Notes: generated by a model not told the origin, from the letters alone. Positions 25,392 through 34,847 are shown, counted from the first letter of the stretch. The stretch: DNA of 64,000 bases from Streptomyces finlayi (GCF_014216315.1 NZ_CP045702.1:2046001-2110000), one strand, 5' to 3'. Numbers and translations are program-made.

Positions 25392-26522
25392 TCAGCCGGC
25401 CGAGGCGGTCTCGCGGCGTACCGTCGTCGCGATGGTGGCCGAGCCGACCACCCGGGTGCCGTCGTACAGCACGACCGCCTGGCCGGGGGCCACGCCCCGT
25501 ACCGGCTCGGTGAAGGAGACGTGCAGCGTGCCGTCGACCAGCTCGGCGGCGGCCTCGGTCTCGCCGCCGTGGGCGCGGAGCTGCGCGGTGTACGCGCCGG
25601 GGCCCGACGGGGGCGTGCCGCACCAGCGGGGCCGGATGGCGGTCAGCGCGGTGACGTCGAGGGCCTCGACGGGGCCCACGGTGACGGTGTTGTTCACCGG
25701 GGAGATGTCCAGGACGTAGCGCGGCTTGCCGTCGGCGGCCGGGTGTCCGATGCGCAGACCCTTGCGCTGGCCGATGGTGAACCCGAAGGCGCCGTCGTGC
25801 GTGCCGAGCTTGGCGCCCGCCTCGTCGAGGATGTCGCCCTCCGCCTTGCCGCCCAGGCGGTCGGCGAGGAAACCCTGGGTGTCCCCGTCGGCGATGAAGC
25901 AGATGTCGTGGCTGTCGGGCTTCTTCGCGACGGCCAGACCGCGGCGCTCGGCCTCGGCGCGGATCTCGTCCTTGGTGGTGAGGGTGTCACCGAGCGGGAA
26001 CATCGCGTGGGCGAGCTGCTTCTCGTCCAGGACGCCGAGCACGTAGCTCTGGTCCTTGGCCATGTCGGACGCCCGGTGCAGTTCGCGGCTGCCGTCCTCG
26101 TTGAGCACCACCGTGGCGTAGTGACCGGTGCAGACGGCGTCGAAGCCGAGGGCGAGGGCCTTGTCGAGAAGCGCGGCGAACTTGATCTTCTCGTTGCAGC
26201 GGAGGCACGGGTTGGGGGTGCGGCCCGCCTCGTACTCGGCGACGAAGTCCTCGACGACGTCCTCGCGGAAGCGTTCCGCCAGGTCCCAGACGTAGAAGGG
26301 GATGCCGATGACGTCCGCCGCGCGGCGGGCGTCACGGGAATCCTCGATGGTGCAACAGCCGCGTGCCCCGGTCCGGAAGGACTGCGGATTCGCGGAAAGG
26401 GCGAGGTGCACACCGGTCACGTCGTGCCCGGCCTCGGCGGCGCGGGCCGCGGCGACGGCGGAGTCGACACCGCCCGACATGGCGGCGAGGACACGGAGGG
26501 GGCGCTGGGAGGTCTGAGTCAT
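25392..26522 (-). CDS. mnmA: tRNA-specific 2-thiouridylase
   Basis: A protein of 376 residues. MnmA thiolates U34 of Lys, Glu and Gln tRNAs using sulfur relayed from a cysteine desulfurase. The PP-loop AAMSGGVDSAVAA is at residues 13-25, the first catalytic Cys in PCLRCNEKIKF (about 107) and the second in HDICFIADGDTQGFL (about 206), followed by the C-terminal beta-barrel. A cysteine desulfurase gene lies about 0.75 kb away on the same strand (27275-28444), separated by an amidase gene on the other strand, which suggests a functional sulfur-transfer pair. Confidence 0.96.
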   Translation of the reverse strand: MTQTSQRPLRVLAAMSGGVDSAVAAARAAEAGHDVTGVHLALSANPQSFRTGARGCCTIEDSRDARRAADVIGIPFYVWDLAERFREDVVEDFVAEYEAGRTPNPCLRCNEKIKFAALLDKALALGFDAVCTGHYATVVLNEDGSRELHRASDMAKDQSYVLGVLDEKQLAHAMFPLGDTLTTKDEIRAEAERRGLAVAKKPDSHDICFIADGDTQGFLADRLGGKAEGDILDEAGAKLGTHDGAFGFTIGQRKGLRIGHPAADGKPRYVLDISPVNNTVTVGPVEALDVTALTAIRPRWCGTPPSGPGAYTAQLRAHGGETEAAAELVDGTLHVSFTEPVRGVAPGQAVVLYDGTRVVGSATIATTVRRETASAG

Positions 26523-26574
26523 AGCCTCACCAGGGTACGGGGCCCCGGGAACCGAATGCTCACGGATAAGCGTT

Positions 26575-27282
26575 GTGGATCACATGGGGACCAAGGGGAG
26601 CGCCGGAGCGCAGGGCTCGAAGCCCGCGCGCGGCATCGGCCGACGCGCTGTACTGATCGGCGGCGCGGTGACGGCCGTGGGCACTGCCGCCCTGGCGCGG
26701 GACGAGCTGAAGCGCGTCTGGTGGCGGGTGCCGGGCGTACGGAAGCCCCGTAAGGCGGGGGAGCTCGATTTCGCCGGTGCCCAGTGGGTGGCGGCCTCGG
26801 AGGCGAACTGGCGGATGGCGGACCGCCCGGACGACTACGGGATAGACCGGGTGATCATCCATGTCACCCAGGGGAGCTTCCGCAGTGCGGTGAGGGTCTT
26901 CCAGGACCCGGGGCACGGTGCGGCGGCGCATTACGTGGTGGGCCAGGACGGCCGGGTGGCGCAGATGATCCGCGAGCTGGATGTGGCGTTCCACGCGGGG
27001 AACCGCTCGTACAACGAGCGCAGCATCGGCATCGAGCACGAGGGCTTCGTCGACCGCCCCCGCGACCTCACCCCGCAGATGTACGCGTCGTCGGCGCGCC
27101 TGACGGCCGAGATATGCGAGCGCTACACGATCCCCGTGGACCGGGAGCACATCATCGGGCACGTGGAGGTCCCGGGCACGGACCATACGGACCCGGGACC
27201 GCACTGGGACTGGGACCGCTATCTGAAGCTGGTCCGGACCGTGAGGGCGAGCCCGTCCCCGGGGAAGGGCACCGCTAGCTGA
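26575..27282 (+). CDS. Peptidoglycan recognition/N-acetylmuramoyl-L-alanine amidase (Amidase_2), exported
   Basis: A protein of 235 residues. An N-terminal signal with twin Arg (GRRAVLIGGAVTAVG) precedes an Amidase_2 domain. Zinc ligands are read as His in VIIHVTQG, His in the EVPGTDHTDPGPHWDW segment and the first His of IIGHVE. It cleaves the bond between MurNAc and the stem peptide in cell-wall turnover. The GTG at 26575 is chosen; an ATG three codons later is equally possible. Its 3' end overlaps the convergent desulfurase gene by 8 bp. Confidence 0.9.
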   Translation: MDHMGTKGSAGAQGSKPARGIGRRAVLIGGAVTAVGTAALARDELKRVWWRVPGVRKPRKAGELDFAGAQWVAASEANWRMADRPDDYGIDRVIIHVTQGSFRSAVRVFQDPGHGAAAHYVVGQDGRVAQMIRELDVAFHAGNRSYNERSIGIEHEGFVDRPRDLTPQMYASSARLTAEICERYTIPVDREHIIGHVEVPGTDHTDPGPHWDWDRYLKLVRTVRASPSPGKGTAS

Positions 27283-28444
27283 GTCCTGCCGTCCTGGCGC
27301 GTTCCACCGCCGGGCCTATCGCGCGTGCCACATCCTCGATGTCCTGCCCGGTCGTGGTGCGGCCGAGCGAGAAGCGCAGGGTGCCGCGTGCCAGGTCCGG
27401 ATCGGTGCCGGTCGCCAGGAGTACGTGGCTGGGCTGGGCGACCCCGGCCGTGCAGGCGGAGCCGGTGGAGCATTCGATGCCCTGGGCGTCCAGGAGCAGC
27501 AGCAGCGAGTCGCCCTCGCAGCCCGGGAAGGTGAAGTGGGCGTTGGCCGGGAGCCGGCCGCCCGGGGCGGGGTCGCCGCCGAGGACGGCGTCCGGTACGG
27601 ACGACAGCACCGCCGCGACCAGTTCGTCGCGGAGCGAGCCGACCCGCCGGGCGAAGTCCTCGCGCCCGTCGGCGGCCAGCCGTCCGGCGACGGCGAAGGA
27701 GGCGACGGCCGGTACGTCCAGGGTGCCGGAGCGCACATGACGCTCCTGCCCGCCGCCGTGCAGGACGGGTACGGGGGTGTACTCGCGGCCCAGAAGAAGC
27801 GCCCCGATACCGAAGGGACCGCCGATCTTGTGGGCGCTGACGGTCATCGCCGCCAGTCCGGAGCGGGCGAAGTCGACCTCCAGCTGACCGAACGCCTGCA
27901 CCGCGTCGGCATGCATGGGTACATCGAACTCGCATGCCACAGCAGCCAGTTCATGTACCGGCATGACGGTGCCGATCTCGTTGTTGGCCCACATCACGGT
28001 GATCAGCGCGATGTCGTCGGGGTCGCGGAGGACCGCCTCGCGCAGCGCTTCCGGATGGACTCGGCCGTAACCGTCGACAGGGAGGTAGTCGACGGTGGCG
28101 CCCTCGTGTTCGGCGAGCCAGTGGACGGCGTCGAGCACGGCGTGGTGTTCGACGGGGCTGGCGAGGATCCGGGTGCGGCGGGGGTCCGCGTCGCGGCGGG
28201 CCCAGTAGAGGCCCTTCACCGCGAGGTTGTCCGCCTCGGTGCCGCCGGAGGTGAAGACCACCTCGCTCGGCCGTGCGCCGAGTGCGTCGGCGAGGGCTTC
28301 TCTCGACTCCTCGACGGTACGGCGGGCCCGGCGTCCCGCGGCGTGCAGGGAGGACGCGTTGCCGGTGGCGGCGAGCTGGGCGGTCATCGCAGCGATCGCT
28401 TCCGGAAGCATCGGCGTGGTCGCGGCGTGGTCGAGGTAGGCCAT
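27275..28444 (-). CDS. Cysteine desulfurase (NifS/IscS class)
   Basis: A protein of 389 residues, PLP-dependent, producing alanine and an enzyme persulfide from cysteine. Seen are YLDHAATTP at the N-terminus, SGGTEADNLA, the VEHHAVL histidine, NNEIGTVMPV, the PLP lysine in VSAHKIGGPFG (about 204) and the active-site Cys in CSTGSACTAGVAQPSHVL (about 331). The long Cys loop marks group I (NifS/IscS-like) enzymes. No iron-sulfur scaffold gene is nearby, but mnmA is, so tRNA thiolation is the likely main use. It is divergent from the broken hydrolase gene with overlapping ATGs. Confidence 0.94.
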   Translation of the reverse strand: MAYLDHAATTPMLPEAIAAMTAQLAATGNASSLHAAGRRARRTVEESREALADALGARPSEVVFTSGGTEADNLAVKGLYWARRDADPRRTRILASPVEHHAVLDAVHWLAEHEGATVDYLPVDGYGRVHPEALREAVLRDPDDIALITVMWANNEIGTVMPVHELAAVACEFDVPMHADAVQAFGQLEVDFARSGLAAMTVSAHKIGGPFGIGALLLGREYTPVPVLHGGGQERHVRSGTLDVPAVASFAVAGRLAADGREDFARRVGSLRDELVAAVLSSVPDAVLGGDPAPGGRLPANAHFTFPGCEGDSLLLLLDAQGIECSTGSACTAGVAQPSHVLLATGTDPDLARGTLRFSLGRTTTGQDIEDVARAIGPAVERARTAGLS

Positions 28445-29333
28445 GGTGGGCTCGATTCTACGAGCCCGGGGCCGGCGCGTGCAGGGCGCGTCACCGCAGG
28501 CCGTCCGCGCACACCGCGGCCGCGTACGGACCAGCACGTCGGGCGAGGTGCGCTGGGCGGTGCTCGGCCCCGAGGAGGCGCCGCCTGTCGTCCTCGTGCA
28601 CGGCACGCCGTTCTCCTCGTACGTGTGGCGTGGCATCGCCCGCGCGCCGGCGCAGGCCCACCGGGTGTACGTCTGGGACCTGCCCGGCTACGGCGCCTCC
28701 GCCCTGCACACGGACCAGGACGTCTCGCTCCGCGCCCAGGCCGTCGTCCTCACCGAACTCCTCCACCACTGGGGAGTGAGCGGACCGGCCGTGGCCGCCC
28801 ACGACTTCGGCGGCTGCGTCGCCCTGCGCGCCCACCTGCCGCACGGGGCCCGCTACCGCCGCCTCGCGTTCGTGGACCCGGTGGCACTGGCGCCGTGGGG
28901 CTCGCCCACGTACCGGCTGCTGGGCAGCCGTGTCCGGAGGTCTTCGAGCAGTTGCCCGCCGGGCTCCACCGGGCGCTGGTGATGAAGTAGGTCGCCTCGG
29001 CGAGTCACGCCGGACTGCACCCGGACGTACTCGGCCGGCTCGTCGCGCCGTGGCGCACGCAGGACGGACAGCCGGCCTTCTACCGGCAGATCACCCAGAA
29101 CGACCAGCGGTTCACCGACGAGATCCAGGGGAGGTACGGCGAACTCGGTCTGCCGGTACTGATCTGCTGGGGCGCCGAGGACACCTGGATCCCGGCCGCC
29201 CGGGGGCACGAGCCGGCCGGGCTGATCCCGGGCGCGGAGCTGCGGCTGATCGGCGGGGCCGGACACCGGCGTCCAGGAGGACGCCCCGGCGGAGCTGACC
29301 GCTGCGCTCACGGGATTCCTGCGGTCACGATGA
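28443..29333 (+). pseudogene. Broken alpha/beta hydrolase gene
   Basis: Continuous alpha/beta-hydrolase similarity is spread over three frames. The first frame carries VVLVHGTPFSSYVWRGIA, VYVWDLPGYGAS and the nucleophile region AAHDFGGCVALR (Asp in D-F-G-G, as in haloalkane-dehalogenase relatives). A frameshift near 28935 moves the reading to EVFEQLPAGLHRALVMK, which meets an in-frame TAG at 28988-28990. The same frame then continues ASHAGLHPDVLGRLVAPWRTQDGQPAFYRQ and LPVLICWGAEDTWIP. A second frameshift near 29268 gives the end VQEDAPAELTAALTGFLRSR. Three independent lesions make sequencing error unlikely as the sole cause. The only start in frame overlaps the desulfurase ATG. Confidence 0.85.
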
Positions 29334-29353
29334 GCCGGAGGCCTCGCTTCACA

Positions 29354-30337
29354 TCACAGCCAGCCGCTGCGCTGCGCCTGCAAGGCCAGCTGAAAGCGGT
29401 TCGCCGCACCCAGCCGGGCCATGAGGACCTGCAGCCGGCGGAACAGTGTGCGCCGGCTGACTCCCAGCTCGCGGGCGATGACCTCGTCGCTCGCGCCGCC
29501 CGCGAGGAGCCACAGGAGGCGGCGGTCGGCGGGCGGCAGTCCGCCCGGGGCGGTGGTGCGGCCGTGGAACGGCAGGGCGTTCTGCCAGGACTGCTCGAAC
29601 AGGGCCATGAGCGCGGACAGCAGCCCGCACGGCTGCACGACCAGCATGGTGCTGTGCACGTCGGCCTCCTGGATCGACAGCGACACGAGCGCGTACGCCT
29701 CGTCGATGATCACGAGCTTGACCGGTACCGACGGCAGCACCCTGGCCTGTTCGCCGGCCTTGACGCACGGTTCGATGACGTCCTTCAGGCGGCCCGGATG
29801 CTCCAGCGACTCCCGGGAGTACACGACACGCTGCGTCACCCCGCGGGCGAGCGTGGCCAGCGCGTCGTCCGTCGCCCTGGGCAGCGGGAAGTACGGCGGT
29901 GACTCCAGCTGCCGGATCTGCTCACGGGCGCTCGCCCAGGCGTGACTGACCCTGGGGCCGATGGCATCGCCGGTGACGACCTCGACGAGGTGGTCGCTGT
30001 ACGCGGCGAGCCTCTGGCGGCGGAACGACTCGAACGCGCCCCCGACGGTGAGGCGCGACTCCTCGACCTCGGCCGCCCGGTGCCGGGCGAGGACCGCCAG
30101 GCCGGCGGTCGGCGGAACAGGGGCCACCACGTCCTCACCCGCCTCGGCGGCACTGGCCAGGCCCGCGTCGACCAGGGCGCCGTACGCCGCGGTGAACTCC
30201 GCGCCGCCCACACCCGCCGCGGCCCCGATGGCACGCAGCGGAGCCGGGGCCAGCTCCAGCAGCGCCAGATAGACCCGGCCCGCCGCCTGGCCGACTCCCA
30301 GCAGCCGGAGGGCGTCACCGAGTTTCTCGTTCGTCAT
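29354..30337 (-). CDS. Transcriptional regulator with TrmB-like N-terminus and LuxR-type C-terminal HTH
   Basis: A protein of 327 residues. The N-terminal ~70 residues (LLGVGQAAGRVYLALLELAPAP) resemble a TrmB-type winged helix, the middle is an unassigned sensor-like region, and the C-terminus has a LuxR-type helix-turn-helix (LLAGGASDEVIARELGVSRRTLFRRLQVLMARLGAANRFQLAL). This combination is common in Streptomyces orphan regulators. The ATG at 30337 (MTNEKLG) is chosen over one three codons upstream; the longer frame overlaps the divergent peptidase gene. It is divergent from aminopeptidase P with a 139-bp shared upstream region and may control it. Confidence 0.85.
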   Translation of the reverse strand: MTNEKLGDALRLLGVGQAAGRVYLALLELAPAPLRAIGAAAGVGGAEFTAAYGALVDAGLASAAEAGEDVVAPVPPTAGLAVLARHRAAEVEESRLTVGGAFESFRRQRLAAYSDHLVEVVTGDAIGPRVSHAWASAREQIRQLESPPYFPLPRATDDALATLARGVTQRVVYSRESLEHPGRLKDVIEPCVKAGEQARVLPSVPVKLVIIDEAYALVSLSIQEADVHSTMLVVQPCGLLSALMALFEQSWQNALPFHGRTTAPGGLPPADRRLLWLLAGGASDEVIARELGVSRRTLFRRLQVLMARLGAANRFQLALQAQRSGWL

Positions 30338-30476
30338 ACGCCGCATTATCGACGCCGCCCACGGAGACGGTGGCCGATCCGTGCCAGTGGCACGCCTGGG
30401 CACCACATGTACCCGGGGCGCCTTACCGTCCAGGAACCGCCGACGACCGGCGACCCTCCAGAAGAAGGTGTACGAC

Positions 30477-31889
30477 GTGGCGAAGCACCGAAAGAACGGT
30501 CTGTACTCAGGGATCTCCGAGGAACTCTCCGCGCTGATGCGGACGGGCTGGGCGGACACCGAGCAGCACGACCTGCGGCTCGACGAGCAGGCTCCGTACG
30601 CGGCCCTCCGCCGCGCCGCGCTCTCCGCGCTCTTCCCCGGCGAACGCCTCGTGATCCCCTCCGGGAACCTCAAGGTCCGCTCGAACGACGACACCTATGC
30701 GTTCCGCCCCTACTCGGGCTACGTGCACATGTCCGGAGACCGGGCCCGCGACGGCGCCCTCGTCCTCGTACCGCGTGCGGAAGGCGGCCACGACGCCTAC
30801 TGCTACCAGCTGCCCCGGGACAGCAGGACCGACGACGAGTTCTGGACCGGCGCCACGGCCGAGCTGTGGATGGGCCGGCGCCGCTCCCTCGCCGAGGCGG
30901 AGCGCGTACTCGGCCTGCCCTGCCGCGACGTCCGCACGGCGGCCGAGGACCTCGCGGCGGCTTCCGGCGCGCCGACCCGGATCGTCCGCGGCCTCGACCC
31001 GTCCCTGGAGGCGGCCGTCACGACCGAGGAGGAGCGGGACGCCGAACTGGAAGGGGCGCTCAGCGATCTCCGCCTCGTCAAGGACGCCTGGGAGACCGCC
31101 GAACTCCGTAAGGCCGTCGACTCCACCGTGCGCGGATTCACCGATGTGATCGGTGAGCTCTCCAGGGCCGTCGCGTCGTCCGAGCGATGGATCGAGGGCA
31201 CGTTCTTCCGCCGCGCCCGGCTCGAGGGCAACTCCGTCGGCTACGGCTCGATCTGCGCCGCGGGCGAGCACGCCACGATCATGCACTGGACGGACAACGA
31301 CGGTCCGGTGCGCCCCGGCGACCTGCTCCTGCTCGACGCCGGCGTGGAGACCCACACCCTCTACACCGCCGACGTCACGCGCACACTGCCGATCGACGGG
31401 ACCTTCACTCCCCTCCAGCGCACGGTCTACGACGCGGTGTACGAGGCCCAGGAGGCCGGGATGGCCGCCGTCAAGCCGGGCGCCGCGTACCGCGACTTCC
31501 ATGAGGCGGCGCAGCGCCACCTGGCGGTCCGGCTGGTCGAGTGGGGCTTCATCGAGGGTCCGGCCGACCGCGCGTACGACCTCGGCCTCCAGCGGCGCTT
31601 CACCATGGCGGGCACCGGCCACATGCTCGGCCTGGACGTCCACGACTGCGCGCAGGCCAGGAACGAGGGGTACGTCGACGGCGTGCTGGAGCCGGGCATG
31701 GTCCTCACCGTCGAGCCCGGCCTGTACTTCCAGCCTGACGATCTCACGGTGCCCGAGGAGTGGCGCGGTATCGGCGTCCGCATCGAGGACGATCTGCTCG
31801 TCACCGAGGACGGGCACGAGAACCTGTCGGCCGCCCTGCCCCGGTCGGCGGACGACGTCGAGGCGTGGATGGCCCGGCTGGCGGGCTGA
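30477..31889 (+). CDS. Xaa-Pro aminopeptidase (aminopeptidase P, M24B)
   Basis: A protein of 470 residues. AMP_N domain first (YAALRRAALSALFPGERLVIPSG, YFRPYSGYVH-like region), then the pita-bread metallopeptidase domain. The five metal ligands are recognised: Asp in LLLLDAGVETHTLYTADVTRT (two), His in GTGHMLGLDVHD, Glu in LTVEPGLYF and Glu in VRIEDDLLVTEDG. It releases N-terminal residues preceding proline. The GTG at 30477 has AAGAAGG about eight bases upstream; GTG at 30468 is the alternative. A LuxR-type regulator lies divergently upstream. Confidence 0.93.
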   Translation: MAKHRKNGLYSGISEELSALMRTGWADTEQHDLRLDEQAPYAALRRAALSALFPGERLVIPSGNLKVRSNDDTYAFRPYSGYVHMSGDRARDGALVLVPRAEGGHDAYCYQLPRDSRTDDEFWTGATAELWMGRRRSLAEAERVLGLPCRDVRTAAEDLAAASGAPTRIVRGLDPSLEAAVTTEEERDAELEGALSDLRLVKDAWETAELRKAVDSTVRGFTDVIGELSRAVASSERWIEGTFFRRARLEGNSVGYGSICAAGEHATIMHWTDNDGPVRPGDLLLLDAGVETHTLYTADVTRTLPIDGTFTPLQRTVYDAVYEAQEAGMAAVKPGAAYRDFHEAAQRHLAVRLVEWGFIEGPADRAYDLGLQRRFTMAGTGHMLGLDVHDCAQARNEGYVDGVLEPGMVLTVEPGLYFQPDDLTVPEEWRGIGVRIEDDLLVTEDGHENLSAALPRSADDVEAWMARLAG

Positions 31890-31930
31890 GCAGGCGCGAC
31901 GGAGCCGCGTGGCCGGGACGTGCGGAGGGC

Positions 31931-33130
31931 CTACCTGAAGCAGTCGAGGATCAGCGGAAGGTCCTCGAGCCACTCCTTGAGGCGGCTGGTCCTGCGGGCG
32001 TGGACCAGTTGCTGATGGGCCGTGCCGTCGTGCAGCCGAACGGTCACCATGAGGTGTTTGCGGGGCTCGGCCGTGTGGTCGACGGCGCTGATCCGGTCCC
32101 AGCCGAAGTGGAGGCTCCGCGTATCGGATTCGAGGAGCACTCCCCCGGCGTCGATCAGGACGGCACTCCTCACGTCCGCCGCCGTGAAGACGGGGCCACC
32201 GCCGGCCTGTTCCGGCCCGGGACGGGCGGGCGCGGTCTCGGTAGGTGCCTGGTGGACGGGGACCGGCTCGGCGGGCTGCCGGGGCACGGCCACCGCGGGT
32301 GCGTACACCGTGGGCGAGTAGGCCGTCGGGTCCGGCGCCAGCAGGTCCAACAGGCGCTCGGGCGTGGGCCTTTGGGCGGGGTCCTTGGCCAGGCAGGACG
32401 CGAGCACCGGCCACAGGCCCGCGGGCACCGCGGACAGGTCCGCCGGCTCGTGCACCGCACGGTACATCAGGCCCATCGGCGTGCCCCCGCCGAAAGCGCT
32501 GCCGCCCGCCGCCGCGACCAGCACGGCCCCGAGGGCGAACACATCGGCCGCACCGCCGACTTCCTCGCCCTGCGCCTGCTCGGGCGCCAGGAATCCGGGG
32601 GTCCCGAACGCCACCCCGGTGGAGGTCAGGCGGCTGGACTCCATGGCGCGCGCGATGCCGAAGTCGAGAACCCTCGGGCCGTCGGGGGCCATGATGATGT
32701 TGCTGGGCTTGAGGTCGCGGTGCACCAGACCGCAGCCGTGAATCGCCGCCAGCGCCTCGGCGAGGGCCGCTCCCAGCTGCCGCAGCCGCTCCTCGCCCAT
32801 CGGGCCCTCCGCCCCGAGCAGGGCGGCCAGGGTGGGGCCGGGGATGTACGCCGTGGCCAGCCAGGGCGCCGGCGCCTCCGGGTCCGCGTCCACGACCTGC
32901 GCCGTGTGGAAGCCGCCCACCCTGCGGGCGGCCGCGACCTCGGCGCCGAACCGCGCGCGGAAGTGCGGGTCGGCCGCGAGTTCCGGACGCGCCACCTTCA
33001 CGGCAACCGAGCGCCCGCCGCGCGAGCGCGCCAGATAGACGGTGCCCATCCCCCCGGCGCCCAGCTCCCGTTCCACCGCGTACACACCGATACGCTCCGG
33101 CACGTCCACCCCGCTCACCCCGTACTCCAT
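31931..33130 (-). CDS. Serine/threonine protein kinase without membrane anchor
   Basis: A protein of 399 residues. The kinase domain spans about residues 10-260: glycine loop LGAGGMGTVYLA, catalytic lysine in VAVKVARPEL, HRDLKPSNII and DFGIARAME, and the APE equivalent APEQAQGEEVGG. A Pro/Ala linker follows and then a ~90-residue C-terminal domain (FTAADVRSAVLIDAGGVLLES ... LHFGWDRISAVDH). No transmembrane helix or PASTA repeat is present, so it is probably cytoplasmic. The ATG at 33130 is preferred (AGGGGG upstream), with ATG 33160 possible. It is convergent with the aminopeptidase gene and downstream of the thioesterase gene. Confidence 0.9.
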   Translation of the reverse strand: MEYGVSGVDVPERIGVYAVERELGAGGMGTVYLARSRGGRSVAVKVARPELAADPHFRARFGAEVAAARRVGGFHTAQVVDADPEAPAPWLATAYIPGPTLAALLGAEGPMGEERLRQLGAALAEALAAIHGCGLVHRDLKPSNIIMAPDGPRVLDFGIARAMESSRLTSTGVAFGTPGFLAPEQAQGEEVGGAADVFALGAVLVAAAGGSAFGGGTPMGLMYRAVHEPADLSAVPAGLWPVLASCLAKDPAQRPTPERLLDLLAPDPTAYSPTVYAPAVAVPRQPAEPVPVHQAPTETAPARPGPEQAGGGPVFTAADVRSAVLIDAGGVLLESDTRSLHFGWDRISAVDHTAEPRKHLMVTVRLHDGTAHQQLVHARRTSRLKEWLEDLPLILDCFR

Positions 33131-33175
33131 GCGCCGCACGCCCCCTGTGCTGTCGCGCATCAGTATGACGTGGCC

Positions 33176-34039
33176 CTAGCCGCGCGGAGCCCTGGCCAGT
33201 TGACGGGACTGGGCGACCAGCCGGTCGGCGCTGTCCCAGACGTCCGCGTCCTCCTCCAGGAACCCGCCCGCGAGGTTACGGGTGGTGATGGAGACGCGCA
33301 GGGGGCCGGGGGCGGGGCGGCAGCGGATGTGGGTCGTCAGCTCGATGGTGGGCGTCCAGCCCTTGAGGCCCAGTTCGAACGAGGTCGGGGGCATGGCGTC
33401 CACCGTGAGCAGCAGGGAGAGCGGGTCCGCGTCGCGCCCGTCCGCCAGACCGAACCAGCCGCGCATCTCGCCCTTGCCGGACGGGGCGCCGATGGCCCAG
33501 CCGACGGTCGCGGGGTCGAGCTTGACGGAGAGGCGCCCGGTGATGGCGGAGCTGCCGGGGATCGGGGCCGGCCCGTCGCCCGCGCCGAGGCACTGCTCAA
33601 GCGGCGGGATCGCGGGCGGCTGGGCCGAGGTGCGGATGTCGTCGGTGAGTGCCTCCAGGTCTCCGTAAGTGGCGAGGACCCGGATGCGCTCGGTCTCGGT
33701 GCCGTCCTCCGCGTACTGGAAGAGGGAGGCCTGGCCGGTGGAGAGCGTGCGGCCGGTGCGGACTACCTGCGTACGGATCACCGCGGGGCCGGGTACGGAG
33801 GCGGTGAGGTAGTGCGCCGAGACCGAGAACGGGTCGGAGTGCGGGAGCGACTGTCCAAGGGCCCGGCCGAGCATGGCCAGCAGATAGCCGCCGTTGACGG
33901 CGTGGATGATCGTCCAGCCCGCGGAGAGTTCCGCGTCGTAGACTCCCTCCTCACGGAGCGTGACAGCGGTGTCCCGGTCGAACTCGCTGTCCCCGATGGT
34001 TGCCTGCGCCGTCTGCGCCATCTGCGCTGCCTGTGCCAT
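33176..34039 (-). CDS. Acyl-CoA thioesterase-like protein (TesB-type double hotdog)
   Basis: A protein of 287 residues with two hotdog-fold halves of the TesB-like type. The N-terminal half shows AELSAGWTIIHAVNGGYLLAMLGRAL and SVSAHYLTASVPGPAVIRTQVVRTGRTL. The C-terminal half shows PPTSFELGLKGWTPTIELTTHIRC and VSITTRNLAGGFLEEDADVWDSADRLVAQSRQLA. Such proteins hydrolyse acyl-CoA; chain-length preference is unknown. The ATG at 34039 or GTG at 34048 may be the start. The 90 bp upstream are unusually A/T-rich (TTGTATTACTGAGCGGTAGC), a possible promoter or operator. Confidence 0.87.
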   Translation of the reverse strand: MAQAAQMAQTAQATIGDSEFDRDTAVTLREEGVYDAELSAGWTIIHAVNGGYLLAMLGRALGQSLPHSDPFSVSAHYLTASVPGPAVIRTQVVRTGRTLSTGQASLFQYAEDGTETERIRVLATYGDLEALTDDIRTSAQPPAIPPLEQCLGAGDGPAPIPGSSAITGRLSVKLDPATVGWAIGAPSGKGEMRGWFGLADGRDADPLSLLLTVDAMPPTSFELGLKGWTPTIELTTHIRCRPAPGPLRVSITTRNLAGGFLEEDADVWDSADRLVAQSRQLARAPRG

Positions 34040-34141
34040 GGAATGCACGGTACACCGATTGTATTACTGAGCGGTAGCTTTTTCGCATCGCGGGGTCGCG
34101 GGACGGAGCCCCGACCCCCCTCGCCCCCGGCCCTGCGCGGC

Positions 34142-34801
34142 CTAGCCTTCCTCGGCCCTGGCCGAACGGCGGTTGTACGCGCGCGGCGCACGCCAGTGGA
34201 AGCGCATCGCGAGCAGCCTCAGCGTGAACGCGGTGATCACCGCCGCACCGCTGGTGAAGGCGCTCAGTGTGTCGAAGCGGATGCACAGCGCGACCATCGC
34301 GGCCCCCACGATCGCGGGCACCGCGTAGAGGTCGCGGTCCCAGCGCAGCAGTGAGGGCACCTCGTTGGCCAGTACGTCGCGCAGGACACCGCCGCCGACC
34401 GCGGTGGTCAGCCCGAGGGCCGCCGACGCGGTCAGACCGAGGCCGTACTCGTACGCCTTCACCGTCCCCGTGACGCAGAAGAGCCCGAGACCCGCGGCGT
34501 CGAAGACGTTGACGCCCACCTGGATGCGCTCGACGTGGGGGTGCAGGAAGAAGACCAGTCCCGCGGCGAGCAGCGGGGTGGTGAAGTAGCCCAGATCCGT
34601 GAAGGCGGCGGGCGGGATCGCGCCGATGATCACGTCACGGAACAGCCCTCCGCCCAGCGCTGTCACCTCGGCGAGTACCGCGATGCCGAAGACATCGAAG
34701 TTCTTGCGTACGGCGAGCAGTGCGCCCGAGATCGCGAAGACGAAAATCCCGGCGATGTCGAGCGCATGCTGGACGGAGGGCGTGAACAGTTCGAGGAGCA
34801 C
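34142..34801 (-). CDS. Trimeric intracellular cation (TRIC-type) channel family protein
   Basis: A protein of 219 residues, almost entirely membrane-embedded with seven helices. Two internal repeats carry the family glycine-rich kinks: AISGALLAVRKNFDVFGIAVL followed by ALGGGLFRDVIIG, and CVTGTVKAYEYGLGL followed by AVGGGVLRDVLAN. This is the bacterial TRIC (formerly UPF0126/YadS) family of monovalent cation channels. The gene ends just before the thioesterase promoter and follows the ABC transporter gene set in the same direction. Confidence 0.92.
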   Translation of the reverse strand: MLLELFTPSVQHALDIAGIFVFAISGALLAVRKNFDVFGIAVLAEVTALGGGLFRDVIIGAIPPAAFTDLGYFTTPLLAAGLVFFLHPHVERIQVGVNVFDAAGLGLFCVTGTVKAYEYGLGLTASAALGLTTAVGGGVLRDVLANEVPSLLRWDRDLYAVPAIVGAAMVALCIRFDTLSAFTSGAAVITAFTLRLLAMRFHWRAPRAYNRRSARAEEG

Positions 34802-34847
34802 CGGACAGTTCTACAGGGTCCGGCGGCTCCGACGCCGCCCGGAGTGC

